A DNA stretch of 17,080 bases from Isohypsibius dastychi (Eukaryota; Tardigrada; Eutardigrada; Parachela; Isohypsibiidae). The notes under the pieces were generated by a model. It was not told the origin of the DNA and ran no database searches. It saw only the letters and a list, made by a program, of their open reading frames with translations. This document shows positions 7,848-17,039 of this stretch, in pieces; the stretch's first letter is position 1, and every line of letters begins with the position of its first letter. The stretch is taken from assembly GCA_034696485.1 (NCBI GenBank), contig JAQIWT010000620.1:1-17080 (forward strand). Direction: 5' to 3'. Position numbers and translations under genes: made by a program.

Positions 7848-9168
7848 ATGCAATCTGTTGTACTCCTTTCTCTCATCGCCTTCGCTAGCGCAGCGGTATG
7901 TTCAGCTGATTGCTTATCGTGACCTTTCTTTCACCTCTACCAGTGAAGACAACAAGTCTGGACACTGCTGGGGTTTGCGTAAAACTCTGGACACCCCTAC
8001 TTTTTTGATCTGACTGGGATAAACTAAATGTCATTCGAAACATCTCTTCAAGATCTATCGCATGCGACATTAAACGGCGAAAAATCAAAAGCGAAAAAAC
8101 AGCATCCTGGTAAACTTTTACCGAAATATTGCTTGATTGACATGTAATCCGCATGAAAAACCTAGTTTTTTTTATCGAAATGGCCCACACGACATCAACA
8201 ATGACATTTTAACTCATTTCTTTGAGAATCAAACTCGCGCAGACTTTCTGAAAGGAGAAAGAGCAAGGTCAAGAAAAACAGTCTTGCTATACCTGCGCGC
8301 TTCGCTGCCCGCTTCGCTTTTTTTGTCGCGATTTGACTGATAATTTGTTTTTTTCAGTCAAAATGGTGAAGAAAAACAGAATTGAACTGAATGTCCGAGC
8401 AAAAAAGGCAGACGGACTTGTTTACATCGTTCTGGCATCGCGCTTGGTCGTGCGCATGAGCCAAACAATGCAAAATCAATCAAAACTTTGGTGGTCAATA
8501 ACTCATTCCCAAATACGTATTTTTGGCAGTTTTTCATATCAATCGATAGATCTTGAAAAGATATTTTGAATGATGCATAGTTCATCCCAGTCAGATCAAA
8601 AAAGTATGGGTGTCCAGAGTTTTACGCAAACCCCAGCATTGTCCAGACTTGTTGTCTTTACTGGTACCTTTTTTGTTGTCAACAGGTGTATGGTGGCGAG
8701 CAGACCCCCAAAGTATGGAGTGCTCTTCGGATACTGCGCGGAGGAAAAGATATCACAACCGAAGAACAACAGGATCTGATCGCCAACGCTGTGGCTGGAC
8801 GTGATTATCCCGATAACAAAGTCGTCCCAAACACCCTGGATGCCTTCGACTGCTCCAAGAAAGCTCAAGCTGGATTCTATGCTGACTTCAGCAAGGAGAG
8901 CAGATGCCAGGTTTTCCACCGTTGTGATGTCAACGGGCAACTGACATCTTACGTCTGCCCCTCTCTTTCGGTAAGAGTTCCGTGACCTTTGTAGTATTCG
9001 GCTTAGACCTTTGGTATTTCTCAGGTCTTCAATCAAATCACATTGGTCTGCGACTGGTTCTTCAACGTCGATTGCACACGTGATCAAGTTCTGAGCTTTG
9101 AGAACTACTCCAACAGCCGACTTTACCAGGAAACCGCCAAACTCCTCGATGACCAACTTGTTCTATAA
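7848..9168 (+). CDS. Secreted chitin-binding protein, one CBM14/peritrophin A domain (158 aa)
   Basis: Three phase-0 exons: 7848-7895 (donor GTATGT), 8686-8970 (acceptor GTCAACAG, donor GTAAGA) and 9025-9168 (acceptor TTCTCAG). Exon 1 encodes just the signal peptide MQSVVLLSLIAFASAA, so the element-loaded first intron separates secretion signal from mature protein. Mature part: a polar segment with the ITTEEQQDLIANAV helix, then DYPDNKVVP, a sequence often seen before CBM14 domains in arthropod cuticle proteins. The CBM14 domain spans about residues 70-128 with its six cysteines at 72, 90, 96, 107, 120 and 128, and the conserved aromatics GFYAD, CQVFHRC and CDWFFNVDC. CBM14 binds chitin outside the cell in cuticle or peritrophic matrix. 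A short tail (about 30 residues) ends in LLDDQLVL. The single-domain layout points to a cuticle or matrix component rather than a chitinase; no catalytic domain is present. Confidence 0.93.
7938..8666. mobile_element. Foldback/MITE-like element with 123-bp terminal inverted repeats
   Basis: Left arm 7938-8060 and right arm 8544-8666 are inverted copies of equal length, about 90% identical by eye, both starting TACCAGT(G/A)AAGACAACAAG on their own strands. The 483-bp interior carries no convincing ORF, so it is non-autonomous. It occupies most of intron 1 of the chitin-binding gene. If it is taken out from ACCAGT to ACTGGT, the flanks are ACCTCT on the left and ACCTTT on the right, a possible 6-bp target duplication with one mismatch, and the intron would shrink to about 63 nt, the normal size here. 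Family assignment is not possible from the ends alone. Confidence 0.85.
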
Positions 9169-9189
9169 ACTTCTAAACCAATCTGCTTC

Positions 9190-9320
9190 TAGTCTTTCAC
9201 AGTTTGGCATTCTTTGCTTGTGCTCAAAGCTCATTTGTTCTCCTTCGTTTAGTAATCATGGCTCAATAAAGCTAAAATCCACCTCACAAAAAACTTGATG
9301 TAAGCTGACTTCCGAAATCA
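9190..9320 (+). repeat. Direct repeat copy A (3' UTR of the chitin-binding gene)
   Basis: This stretch from TAGTCTTTCACAGTTTGGCA to the region past the poly(A) signal is repeated, diverged, at 9603-9740. Confidence 0.8.
9265..9270 (+). terminator. Poly(A) signal AATAAA of the chitin-binding gene
   Basis: Canonical AATAAA 96 nt after the TAA stop. Confidence 0.75.
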
Positions 9321-10160
9321 TCCTAACCCTTTGGCACACCGATTTCCAGTAACTTCTTGGTTCACGAAACTTGTGTTCATTTCGATCTGCATGAATGCCA
9401 CCCATTGCCACCCATTGCCGCAGAAGGTTCTGAGGTGAATTAGAAGGGCTTTGAGCGTAAAACCAAATCCTAGCGCGACTGGCTTCGCTCTTGCGTTGCT
9501 TTTAAGAGCTTGATATCGAGACTGTGTGTCGATAAGCTGCCAGGAAGATGGAAAACGATATCTTGAAGTCTCTCACCGATTCTTTACTTTGGTACTACCT
9601 CGTAGTCTTTCGCAGTTTGGCATTCTTCGCTTGTTCTCAAAGCTCATTTGTTCACCGTTGTGCAGTCATCGTATGGCTCGGTAAAGAATAAGATCCAGCT
9701 CACAGAAAATCTGATGAAAGCCGATTTCCGACGCGAAATTTTGTGGCCCTGACATCGTCGACAGCGATATGCGGTATTCCCGCTCTCGCAGCATGATCAT
9801 AACCCTCGACCAACTAGGTACAGAAAACAATCCCGGTCAGCGCACAGCTAATCACAAACTGGAATTTGTGTAATAGCTTCCATTCCGCTAACCAATAGCT
9901 ATGCAGAACAAAAACAATTTTAGGTACTTCGTCTCAAATACGGACATGTCCAGATTTCATCAACCATAACACGAAACTCGAACTGTCACGAGAAATTCTG
10001 CGTAGAAACACGTTTCCAAAACAGAGCGCCTCAAAAGAACTCCCCATAATCAATCTAGCCCGAGTTGTTTCTTCGCAAAATTCAGCGCCGGATACTGACG
10101 AGAAAATCCAGGAAGGTTGCTCTTAATAGGCTCTTTCAACATCAACTTCAACTGCGCTTT
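9321..10160. other. Intergenic region with a duplicated 3' UTR relic
   Basis: No intact gene was recognised. The only structured parts are the diverged copy of the chitin-binding gene's 3' UTR (9603-9740) and a small TGCCACCCAT tandem near 9396-9418. Confidence 0.5.
9603..9740 (+). pseudogene. Degenerate duplicate of the chitin-binding gene's 3' end
   Basis: Copy B of the direct repeat, 413 bp downstream of copy A. Long blocks match (AGTTTGGCATTCTT, CTCAAAGCTCATTTGTTC) with substitutions and indels; the AATAAA of copy A is replaced by GTAAAG followed by AATAAG. Upstream of it no CBM14 coding sequence remains recognisable, so this looks like the surviving tail of a duplicated, decayed gene copy. 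Confidence 0.55.
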
Positions 10161-10441
10161 CTACGCCCTCGCTTCCTTAGATTCAGCATTTCGTTTTGAG
10201 CCATCATGAATATCCAACTGAACTTTCTCATCTTCATCAATCGCCAAATCAGCATCCTCCGCCGTTTTCAAATACCATTCATCTTTTGAAGACTCTTTTC
10301 GTAAAGTATGCTCCACCGCATCAATTCGCCTGGCCAACTCAATCCGCTCTCTCGCAGTTCGCATCAACTAAAAACACAAACATCTGTAATATCTGTAACA
10401 TCTGTAACCGATCACTCTCGTACTATCGCAGTTGTGGACAT
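10161..10441 (-). CDS. Small charged helical protein, two exons (74 aa)
   Basis: Exon 1 is 10424-10441 and encodes only MSTTAI. A 56-nt intron follows (donor GTACGA, acceptor TGTGTTTTTAG), then exon 2, 10161-10367, in phase 0 to a TAG. Exon 2 reads LMRTARERIELARRIDAVEHTLRKE, then SSKDEWYLKTAEDADLAIDEDEKV and a Lys/Glu-rich end. The heptad-like spacing of Ile, Leu and Val with dense Arg/Glu suggests an amphipathic or coiled-coil helix, followed by an acidic tail. No signal peptide or membrane segment. I do not recognise the family. The intron length and the TATA-like element upstream support a real gene. The weak point is the six-codon first exon; translation could instead start at the Met two codons into exon 2. 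Confidence 0.55.
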
Positions 10442-10787
10442 TGTTGACCTTATTCAATATTTAAAAAGTGTGTGTGTCGTAAAAAGCCATATATAGCCAC
10501 TTGCCTTGATTATAGTAAATAATGACCACGATCGATAGAGTTTGTTGTTACGAAAAGCGTTGTTCGGAAAAAAAGACTGGTTGTGCACAGCCAGAAACTA
10601 GATGCCATCGATTTGATCATTAAAACATCGCCGACTCGGATTTCATCATTCTCTGGTGTCCAATGTCGTCAAGACATTTCAGGCAACAGTATTTCAATTT
10701 TTGAAACTTTCGCTGTTTGACCTTTTTCCACTCTATCGCAATATAAGATTGTCATTCCACCTTGTCAAGTGATCAGTCCCATCTATT
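10442..10787. promoter_or_regulatory. Divergent intergenic promoter region
   Basis: The 346 bp between two head-to-head start codons hold TATA-like elements facing each way: TATATATGGC at 10486-10495 on the minus strand (about 45 nt from its ATG) and ATATAAGATT at 10741-10750 on the plus strand (about 40 nt from its ATG). Shared regulation is possible but not shown. Confidence 0.45.
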
Positions 10788-11694
10788 ATGAACGGCTCTA
10801 TTGAACATCACACGACTCCAAGCAGTCACATCTCGGCCAAAGTCAAAGTCAAATACCGTCCTGGAATAACCATCATCTCGTTCCTCCAATTCATGAGCGG
10901 TTTACTCATGCTCAACTTTGAAGCTATTTGTAAGTCACTCTTTCAACAAAAACCATTCAAATCACTTAAAAATCTGCTTAGGTACGGTTCTATATCGGGT
11001 CTCTGACAAAAACTTCCTGAGCGGTGTTGAATATCTGGGAATGGTAGTCGGGGTCTCCGCAATGGTGACCAGCATTTTCGGGAAATTCGCCACGCGCCGT
11101 TCAGGGCCACATGGTTTGCGAATTTGCTCCCATGTCTGCAACATCGTCTTCACAGTCTTCCTCTCCGTGGAGACATTCGCCATGGCCTGCATCTCAGCAG
11201 CTCTTCTCGCACTCTACACCATCTCCTGGGATGCAGTGCTCGAGTTTGTCAATCGTGTCAGTCAGTCAGTAGAACTCAACTTGGAAGTCGGTACAACAAC
11301 CACAACAATCCGCAGTGCTTCTTCGGCACCGCCTGTCAACCCTCTTTTGGCGCAGGAGTTGAAACGTGACTTTAACCTGCTGGTTGGGTTACGGTGTGTG
11401 TTGTTTGCGTTGTACTTGTCCATGTTTGTTTGCTCGGTGGTGTCATCGTGCTTCAGCTGTTGCAATTACTGTAAGTGCTGGACGAAAGATGCGGGAGATC
11501 GAAGAGTGTCGCATGTGGAGACCCATATTCATGCTCATCCACCTCATCATCATACAGTCCCTCCAATCAGACAGGCTGTGACCAAGATGAAACCACCGGA
11601 TAGCGTCACCGGGAATGACTTGCTGAAGACAGTGGTTGAGACAAAGAAAAATGCTGGTAAAAAAGCATCCAGTGGTAAAACGACCGTTGCATGA
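10788..11694 (+). CDS. Four-transmembrane protein with Cys-rich and His-rich cytosolic tail (284 aa)
   Basis: Two exons, 10788-10929 (donor GTAAGT) and 10982-11694 (acceptor TGCTTAG), joined in phase around a Cys codon across a 52-nt intron. Four hydrophobic segments: about residues 27-50 (ITIISFLQFMSGLLML), 61-83 (YLGMVVGVSAMVTSIFG), 98-127 (NIVFTVFLSVETFAMACISA) and 180-205 (LLVGLRCVLFALYLSMFVCS). The loop between segments 3 and 4, about 52 residues, is Ser/Thr-rich. The layout, with a short N-terminus, a small first loop and the larger loop between segments 3 and 4, resembles the MS4A/CD20-like tetraspan group and lacks the CCG motif of true tetraspanins; that is an analogy of shape. After segment 4 come clustered cysteines (CFSCCNYCKCW), likely palmitoylation sites, then THIHAHPPHHH, a possible metal-binding patch, and a Lys-rich end. 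Plasma-membrane location is inferred. Its divergent neighbour is the 74-aa protein gene. Confidence 0.85.
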
Positions 11695-12090
11695 CCTTTT
11701 TAGTTCGGTGTGTTTACACGGTATGTGTTGCTTTTTCCCAATCTGTTGGAGGCAATCGATAAGAACATATCGTGTAACCAGAATCAAGGTGGCTGTTTTT
11801 TTATCAAATTGTTGACTCCATAACTGAGCCTAAAGCAACATGGGGCGCGTGATGATATGCAAACAGTGAGGTGGTAGGCGAGAAAAGGCATAGATGTGCT
11901 CACAATTCCTGGTTGGTCTCAGATTTCTGGAAAATGAGGACTGAGCTGTGTCACTGGGTCATATCGTTGAGTTCACATGTCTTCCCATCGATTTCGTGTC
12001 ACATCGCTCCGTTCGATCTAGGAGAAAGCAAAAAAGCCCGACAAGGCTGGTTATCAGCTACGGGAGTTAGTATCACTAGTATAAATTCGG
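11695..12090. other. 3' flank of the four-transmembrane gene, nothing further recognised
   Basis: No AATAAA lies close after the stop at 11694. No coding exon was recognised. Confidence 0.4.
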
Positions 12091-12093
12091 AAT

Positions 12094-12318
12094 TCAGTCG
12101 TCAAACAGGTTACTCCCAGTTAGGGCAAAGGAAAGTGTGTCTCCAGTAGACGCGACGGTTAGAGCTTCTGGACGCATGGACATCGCACTGAGACTTTGAT
12201 GATACTTTATTTGGTCAGCGCATGTCTTCTGACTTGCCCCCACTTTGTCATCAGTAGCACGCTGTTTAGCTGGAGAAGACTGATCCACGGAAATCTTGTG
12301 TCTCTGTACTGTAGAAAC
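12094..12318 (-). CDS. Possible 3'-terminal exon of an unknown gene (low confidence)
   Basis: An open frame of about 75 codons ends at TGA at 12094. It could begin after acceptor-like sequences (TTCTCTAG or TTCTACAG) near 12305-12320. The peptide is polar, ending with a run of TLSFALTGSNLFDD. No matching upstream exon was found, no domain is recognised, and codon context alone does not settle it. It may be chance. Confidence 0.22.
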   Translation of the reverse strand, partial: VSTVQRHKISVDQSSPAKQRATDDKVGASQKTCADQIKYHQSLSAMSMRPEALTVASTGDTLSFALTGSNLFDD

Positions 12319-12330
12319 TAGAGAATTCAA

Positions 12331-13380
12331 TTACCGAAGTGAAACCTGACTGGAACGGCAACTATTCAGCGTCTCTTGTGTACAGAGTATTTTTCTGAAT
12401 ACCCGATGATTAAAACTAGCACCGCAAAACTAATCTCGGTATAAGATAGATAAAATCTGTGGCATCATTACACACGGGTTTGATCGTTTAAAACAACTGA
12501 GCCGTTTTGTGTGGAAACCGAAGATATGAGGGGGTGTGTTCCAGTTGGGCCGAAAATATCGGTGCTTGTTTGGTTTGGTACTGGATATGGAGCTGAGTGA
12601 ATGCCCCCCAAGCGTTCCTTTCACTTCCCCAAATTCACGGACGAACCTGAACACGTCATGCTCCCTCGAAATTTATCCCACGTAATATTTAAAAAACGAG
12701 AAACTACGTAAAGCTCCATGACAAACACAACATCAGCTACAAAGACCAGAAATACATGACGTGTGGTTGCATGCGATATGCTCCGCAACAAGTGCTAAGT
12801 AACTTTACGGTACGTACTGTAGTTTACAACAGGTTGGATTTATGGAAGCTACAATGATGCGGATCAATGCAACCAACGCCAAGAATAGTGCAGCTTTGTT
12901 TTCAGTTGTGCACAAAATTGTTCACATGGTCTGAGAACAAAGACTGCTTGTTACCCGGGAAAATCCAGAATATTGCACAGGTCTTGTTCATCTCGGAGTA
13001 GCCGCTCTCTTAGTTTTCTCTGAAAAAATTCGGAAGCTAATTGCCTGAGGGCATTTAAAAAAATTCGGTACAGAATGACAACTCAAAAACAAGAGCCTCA
13101 TTCCGCGCGCAAAGGCACAATCCTCTATCAAGGCTATACAAGTGACAGCCAGTATGCTAATTTGTTTTCGATTGCATCGAACTTGTTAAATATGCATGAG
13201 CCAATTATTCATGGATACAATTCCTCCCTGGATCTGCTGATGCAGAAATCAGCCAGTCAGTTTGGTTATCGTGGCAATCGTCTTTGCCCTCCACCTCCAT
13301 TGCTCGTTAAATTCGTTTGAATTGCAATGTCGATGTCGCAAAAACCTCGTTTCTTGTCAGATCATCGTAGCCTCTACAAA
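12331..13380. other. Intergenic region upstream of the PAN-LRR gene
   Basis: Only short open frames without recognisable protein or splice context. A 13075-13320 plus-strand frame ends 60 nt before the PAN-LRR start; it could be an upstream ORF in that mRNA but has no other support. Confidence 0.4.
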
Positions 13381-16300
13381 ATGGGATCAGGAATCCTGTT
13401 CGTTCTTCTTGTTTCGGTTGTCTCTGTTTTACTCGTGTGCGGTGTGGACGATTCGAACAGTGAGTGATTTTGGTCTTGAACAAAAGCGGATATGTTCACA
13501 ACGTGGTGAATGGTTTGGCCGCGGTAAAATTTTGTGGAAAATCGAACCCGCAAAACTGGTATGGACAGTCTCTCATCTTGTTTAATTGCAGAGCACAAAG
13601 ACCATTCCGGTTTCCAGTCGTTGAACTCGTCCAGTTTTCACGGGATTCGAATCATCACCGACTCTCACGAACCCGGTGCGGCCTGGCGATCATCGGTTCC
13701 ATCGTTCGAATCCTGCGCAGAACAGTGTATTGAGGCTTCTCTCGACTGCAAACTGGCGCAATACGATGAGGATGCCGGAGTCTGTACTATTTTGAACAAA
13801 ACCGGGGATTTCAACTTTGTCGTCAATTCCCGTTTTTCAATCTTCAGCCCGGTCGCCAAAAATTTTACCAGACTGCCCGGTTTCCGATTTATTGGACATG
13901 AGATTTCCCATGGGAATCGACCTCTACGAGTTTATTTGAGTCATGTGTGGACTGTGGAATTATGCATGCAGCTTTGTCTTGTGCATCCGAATTGCGCAAT
14001 CGCTTCTTATGAAAGCAAAGCTGAAGAGTGTCAACTACTCAGCGCCGAAGTCCAGGGGTTTCCCGTTGCAGACAACAATTCCCATTCGGTGTTTTTCAAG
14101 TGGTTGCCATTAAAGCCTCGAACCGGAGCGAGCGCACTTGGCGAAATTCCAACCCAGCTGTTCACTGAGACAACCGGTAAGAAATGAGAAGACTTAACTT
14201 GATCATTCAGTATGTTACCCGTACTGTGATACTGAATACCCGGAGTCCTTAAGCGAATTCTTACAAGCACCGGTATCAAGGACCGTTCTGTCTCACCGTA
14301 TCGCTCTCGTAACTCACTGTCAAAATATTTCTTCCCTGTATTTTTGTCTCCCCCCCCCCTCAAGGGTGGGGGGGGGGGGGGGAGGACCTCACAGCGTTCA
14401 TCGTAATCGATGTCCTAGAAAATCTGCTGAAAGGTTTTGAAAAGTCTGCCTGGCGTCTATCAAATTTCAATGGGCCCATTTGCAAATCCTGCCTCCCAAA
14501 AGGTTTTGAAAAAAGTCTCTCTGCTCTCTATCAAGCTGTGACGTCATGATACGTACGTATGTTACGTACGTATATTACGTACGTATGTTACGTACGTATG
14601 TTACGTACGTATGTGACGTACGTATGTTACGTATATTACGTACGTATGTTACGTACGTACGAACGTACGTGTGTCACGTACGTATATTACGTACGTATGT
14701 TACGTACGTATATGACGTACGTATGTTGCGTACGTATATTACGTACGTAGGTTACGTACGTATATTACGGACGTATATGACGTACGTAGTATATTGTGTA
14801 CGTATTTTACGTACGTATGTTACGTGCGTGTATTACGTACGTGTATTAAGTACGTGTATTACGACGATTTCGAGGCCTTGAAAAATATCGTAAAAAGGTT
14901 TTAAAAAGTCTGCCTGGCCTCTATCAAATTTCAATGGGCCCACTTGCAAATCCTGCCTCCCAAAAGGTTCTGAAAAAAGTCTCTCTGGCTTCTATCAAAA
15001 TTTACGTAATTGAAGTGACGTTACAACCAGAAGTGACGTCACAACCGGGAGTGATTTTTTTTGCCGTTACCGAGGCCCTAAAAATTTTTGTAAGAAGGTT
15101 TGGAAAAGTCTGCCTGGCCTCTATCAAATTTCAATGGGCTCACTTGCAAATCCTGCCTTCGAAAAGGTTTTGGATAAGTATCAGAATGAAAGATGGTGGG
15201 GGGACATTATACTCCCATGGCGAATTATCACAAGCCTCCAAGGGCTTTTGAAGGTATACTTGGAAGCGGTTTCTCGAATACTCAGTTCTGGATTCGAAAG
15301 TCGTTCCGTTTTTGCGGCCAAAATATTCCTGGTTTTTACGGCCAAAACATTCCTGGGAGACTGTAGGAACTTTGGATAGCAGCAAATTCAGTAATCTGGA
15401 TCCAAGATTCAGAGCTGATATGTGTATCAGCCATCCTGTTCGAATTGTTCAGTGCTTTTATATAGTTTCTGGTAACAGAATCTTTGTATACCAATTGTTT
15501 TGTAATTCGAGTGACCACGTTATATCCTTTGTACTGAGCGAGTTTATATTCCGAGTGGATATCGATGAATGTAGTTCTGAATGAGACAGTGCAGTTTTTG
15601 AACATGTCTAATCTTTCTTGTATGCGTATTTGCTCACTGTGTGTTTATTGTTTGCAGATCGGTCTACAAACCCTGAAGTCCTGACAAGCGGTATCTATGG
15701 AAAAGTAAAGCTTGCCGTTTCCAGCTCCACCACTGAGATGTCAACTAGCGACATGCGTACCCCAGGAAATATGTCACAGTCGCAGTAAGTACTTTCCGCA
15801 TTTTTTGGTTCTGAAATGTCCTGGTCAGTGAGACGTTACTGAAGTCATCGGCGTTTTGATTTTCACAAACATCCCAAGCTGAACCTGAACAGCCCAGTCT
15901 CCCGAACTTGACCAAACCGAAAATCTAAACCAAAATCTAAACGCTTGGTGTATGTCAAAATATTACCGGAGGAAAGGAAAGTAATAATATTCTGCTCTAC
16001 AGGGATGCCCGTAAACGACAAAACGCTGGATGTAATATCCGCATCAGATCTTCTCCTGCGAAGTTTGTGAAAGAAGTTGCGAGCGAAAACGAGTGTAAGC
16101 AGTTGGCCGAAGGGGAATGCCATATTGAATCTCCCTCCCGCTGTCAGGAGGGGCATTTCGCAGTTTTCTGCTCTAATCGATCAAGTCGCTACGACATCGA
16201 CGACTTTCTTCTGAAATTCTATTGGGCCTTGCCATGTAGTCCAATCGGATTAACTAAAGAGGGGAATTTCGGGAAATATGATCTGATCTTTGACCGACAT

Positions 16301-16966
16301 CGTTTTGAAGACCGAATCGTTCATCTTCGAATATTGAGAGCTATAAATCTCAACCTGGGCGTGATTCAACGTGCCGAGCTGCGAAATTTGTTGGAGTTGG
16401 TCATTCAAGATGGCATTGGAGGTGTGACCATCACAAGAGCAAATCTTGGCGGGATGAGAAGTCTCCGTATACTACGTATCTTGAATACTCCAATCGAAAA
16501 CCTCGAGAAAGGTGCGTTGGAAGCCCTACCAGCACTGAAGCAACTGGTATTGGAAGAAGGGATATTCGTCTTGCCCATCGGTTCACCCACGCCAGTAATT
16601 ACATCCAGTGCAAGTGAATCTGGCTTGTCTAGCAGGTGGATCAGCGTGTTCAAGCTCCACTGTGACCAGGAATACGCCTGGCTGAGAAAATACTTGGACG
16701 ATCACCCGCAACTAACTGTCCCTAGAGCTGAAGGAGAATTATGGCGAAAGGACGATGCGCCGGGTTTTCAACGCGCAGTCGATCGAACGACACAAGGCAT
16801 ATCCCTTGTGGTTGATTGCGGAAACCGAACAGTCCATGGAAGATATCACCGGATGCCCATTTCCTCTCCTGCGCCGGACCAAAGTAGTGACTCAGTATTG
16901 GGCCGCCTTGGGGGCGGTGTTACGCCTTCTCCGCTTTTCTCGCCCGTCCCGCTTTATCCAGACTAA
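13381..16966 (+). CDS. Secreted protein with two PAN/Apple-like domains and C-terminal leucine-rich repeats (584 aa)
   Basis: Four phase-matched exons: 13381-13459 (donor GTGAGT), 13592-14176 (acceptor TTAATTGCAG, donor GTAAGA), 15658-15784 (acceptor TTTGCAG, donor GTAAGT) and 16003-16966 (acceptor CTCTACAG), 1755 nt in total. Residues 1-20 form a signal peptide (ILFVLLVSVVSVLLVCG). Two PAN/Apple-like modules follow, about residues 40-110 and 122-197, each with the Cys spacing C-x3-C-x5/6-C-x11-C (68, 72, 79, 91; 151, 155, 161, 173); sequons occur at N95 and N117. Exon 3 is a Ser/Thr-rich linker. Exon 4 has a Cys-containing segment (CKQLAEGECHIESPSRC), about three leucine-rich repeats around 366-454 (LRNLLELVIQD, MRSLRILRIL, LPALKQLVLEEG), a capping-like CDQEYAWLRKYL and a Pro/Ser-rich tail. 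No second membrane segment, so it is probably secreted. PAN and LRR modules both mediate binding to proteins or glycans. Alternative: the 1480-nt intron separates two genes, but phase continuity argues for one. Confidence 0.72.
14350..14382. repeat. C10 / G15 homopolymer inverted pair
   Basis: Ten C, an 8-nt gap containing CAAGGG, then fifteen G. The two runs can pair as a hairpin, and the G run alone could form a quadruplex. Lies in intron 2 of the PAN-LRR gene. Confidence 0.75.
14431..14534. repeat. Intronic repeat unit, copy 1 of 3
   Basis: The unit of about 104 bp begins AAGGTTTTGAAAAGTCTGCC and contains TTTCAATGGGCCCA and AATCCTGCCTCCCAAAAGG. It has an internal half-repeat: AAGGTTTTGAAAA...TCTATCAA occurs twice within it. 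It lies just left of the ACGTACGT array. Confidence 0.85.
14539..14546. promoter_or_regulatory. Consensus CRE, TGACGTCA
   Basis: A perfect CREB/ATF palindrome in the short gap between repeat copy 1 and the ACGTACGT array. Another perfect site is at 15034-15041 and a near match at 15016-15023. Confidence 0.3.
14551..14864. repeat. 13-bp satellite array (ACGTACGTATGTT/ATATT), about 24 units
   Basis: A tandem array with a core of ACGTACGT, itself a perfect palindrome, followed by a 5-nt spacer that is mostly ATGTT or ATATT. Units drift at the right end (GTGTATT, TTAAG). Because 13 is not a multiple of 3, it produces long Tyr/Val/Arg-rich false ORFs. It lies in intron 2 of the PAN-LRR gene. Confidence 0.95.
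14895..14998. repeat. Intronic repeat unit, copy 2 of 3
   Basis: Very close to copy 1 over its whole length and directly right of the ACGTACGT array. A leader shared with copy 3 (CGAGGCC(T/C)T(G/A)AAAAAT) precedes it. Confidence 0.85.
15013..15050. repeat. 18-bp tandem pair carrying CRE-like sites
   Basis: GAAGTGACGTTACAACCA is followed by GAAGTGACGTCACAACCG, with a partial third unit. Each unit contains a TGACGT(T/C)A site, at 15016-15023 and 15034-15041. Confidence 0.75.
15095..15180. repeat. Intronic repeat unit, copy 3 of 3
   Basis: Starts 200 bp after copy 2 and matches through TTTCAATGGGCTCACTTGCA and the next AAAAGGTTTTGG, then diverges. Confidence 0.85.
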
Positions 16967-17033
16967 ACGGTATTAAGGGGGCATCCACATATTACGTTGC
17001 AGATTGAGAGACGCTGTCTTTCTGGATCTTTTG

Positions 17034-17039
17034 ATTAAA
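17034..17039 (+). terminator. Poly(A) signal ATTAAA of the PAN-LRR gene
   Basis: The common variant ATTAAA lies about 70 nt after the TAA-type stop at 16966. Confidence 0.45.

Noticed and set aside
8596-9156. 186-codon minus-strand ORF over the chitin-binding exons
   Set aside because: It is antisense to a well-supported CBM14 gene, crosses its splice sites, and begins inside the foldback element.
13075-13320. 81-codon plus-strand ORF just upstream of the PAN-LRR start
   Set aside because: No domain, no splice link, and composition not clearly coding; at most an upstream ORF.
14546-14881. Long plus-strand ORFs rich in Tyr, Val, Arg and Thr
   Set aside because: They are read-through of the 13-bp ACGTACGT satellite, open in more than one frame because 13 is not a multiple of 3. 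No start, splice or codon support.
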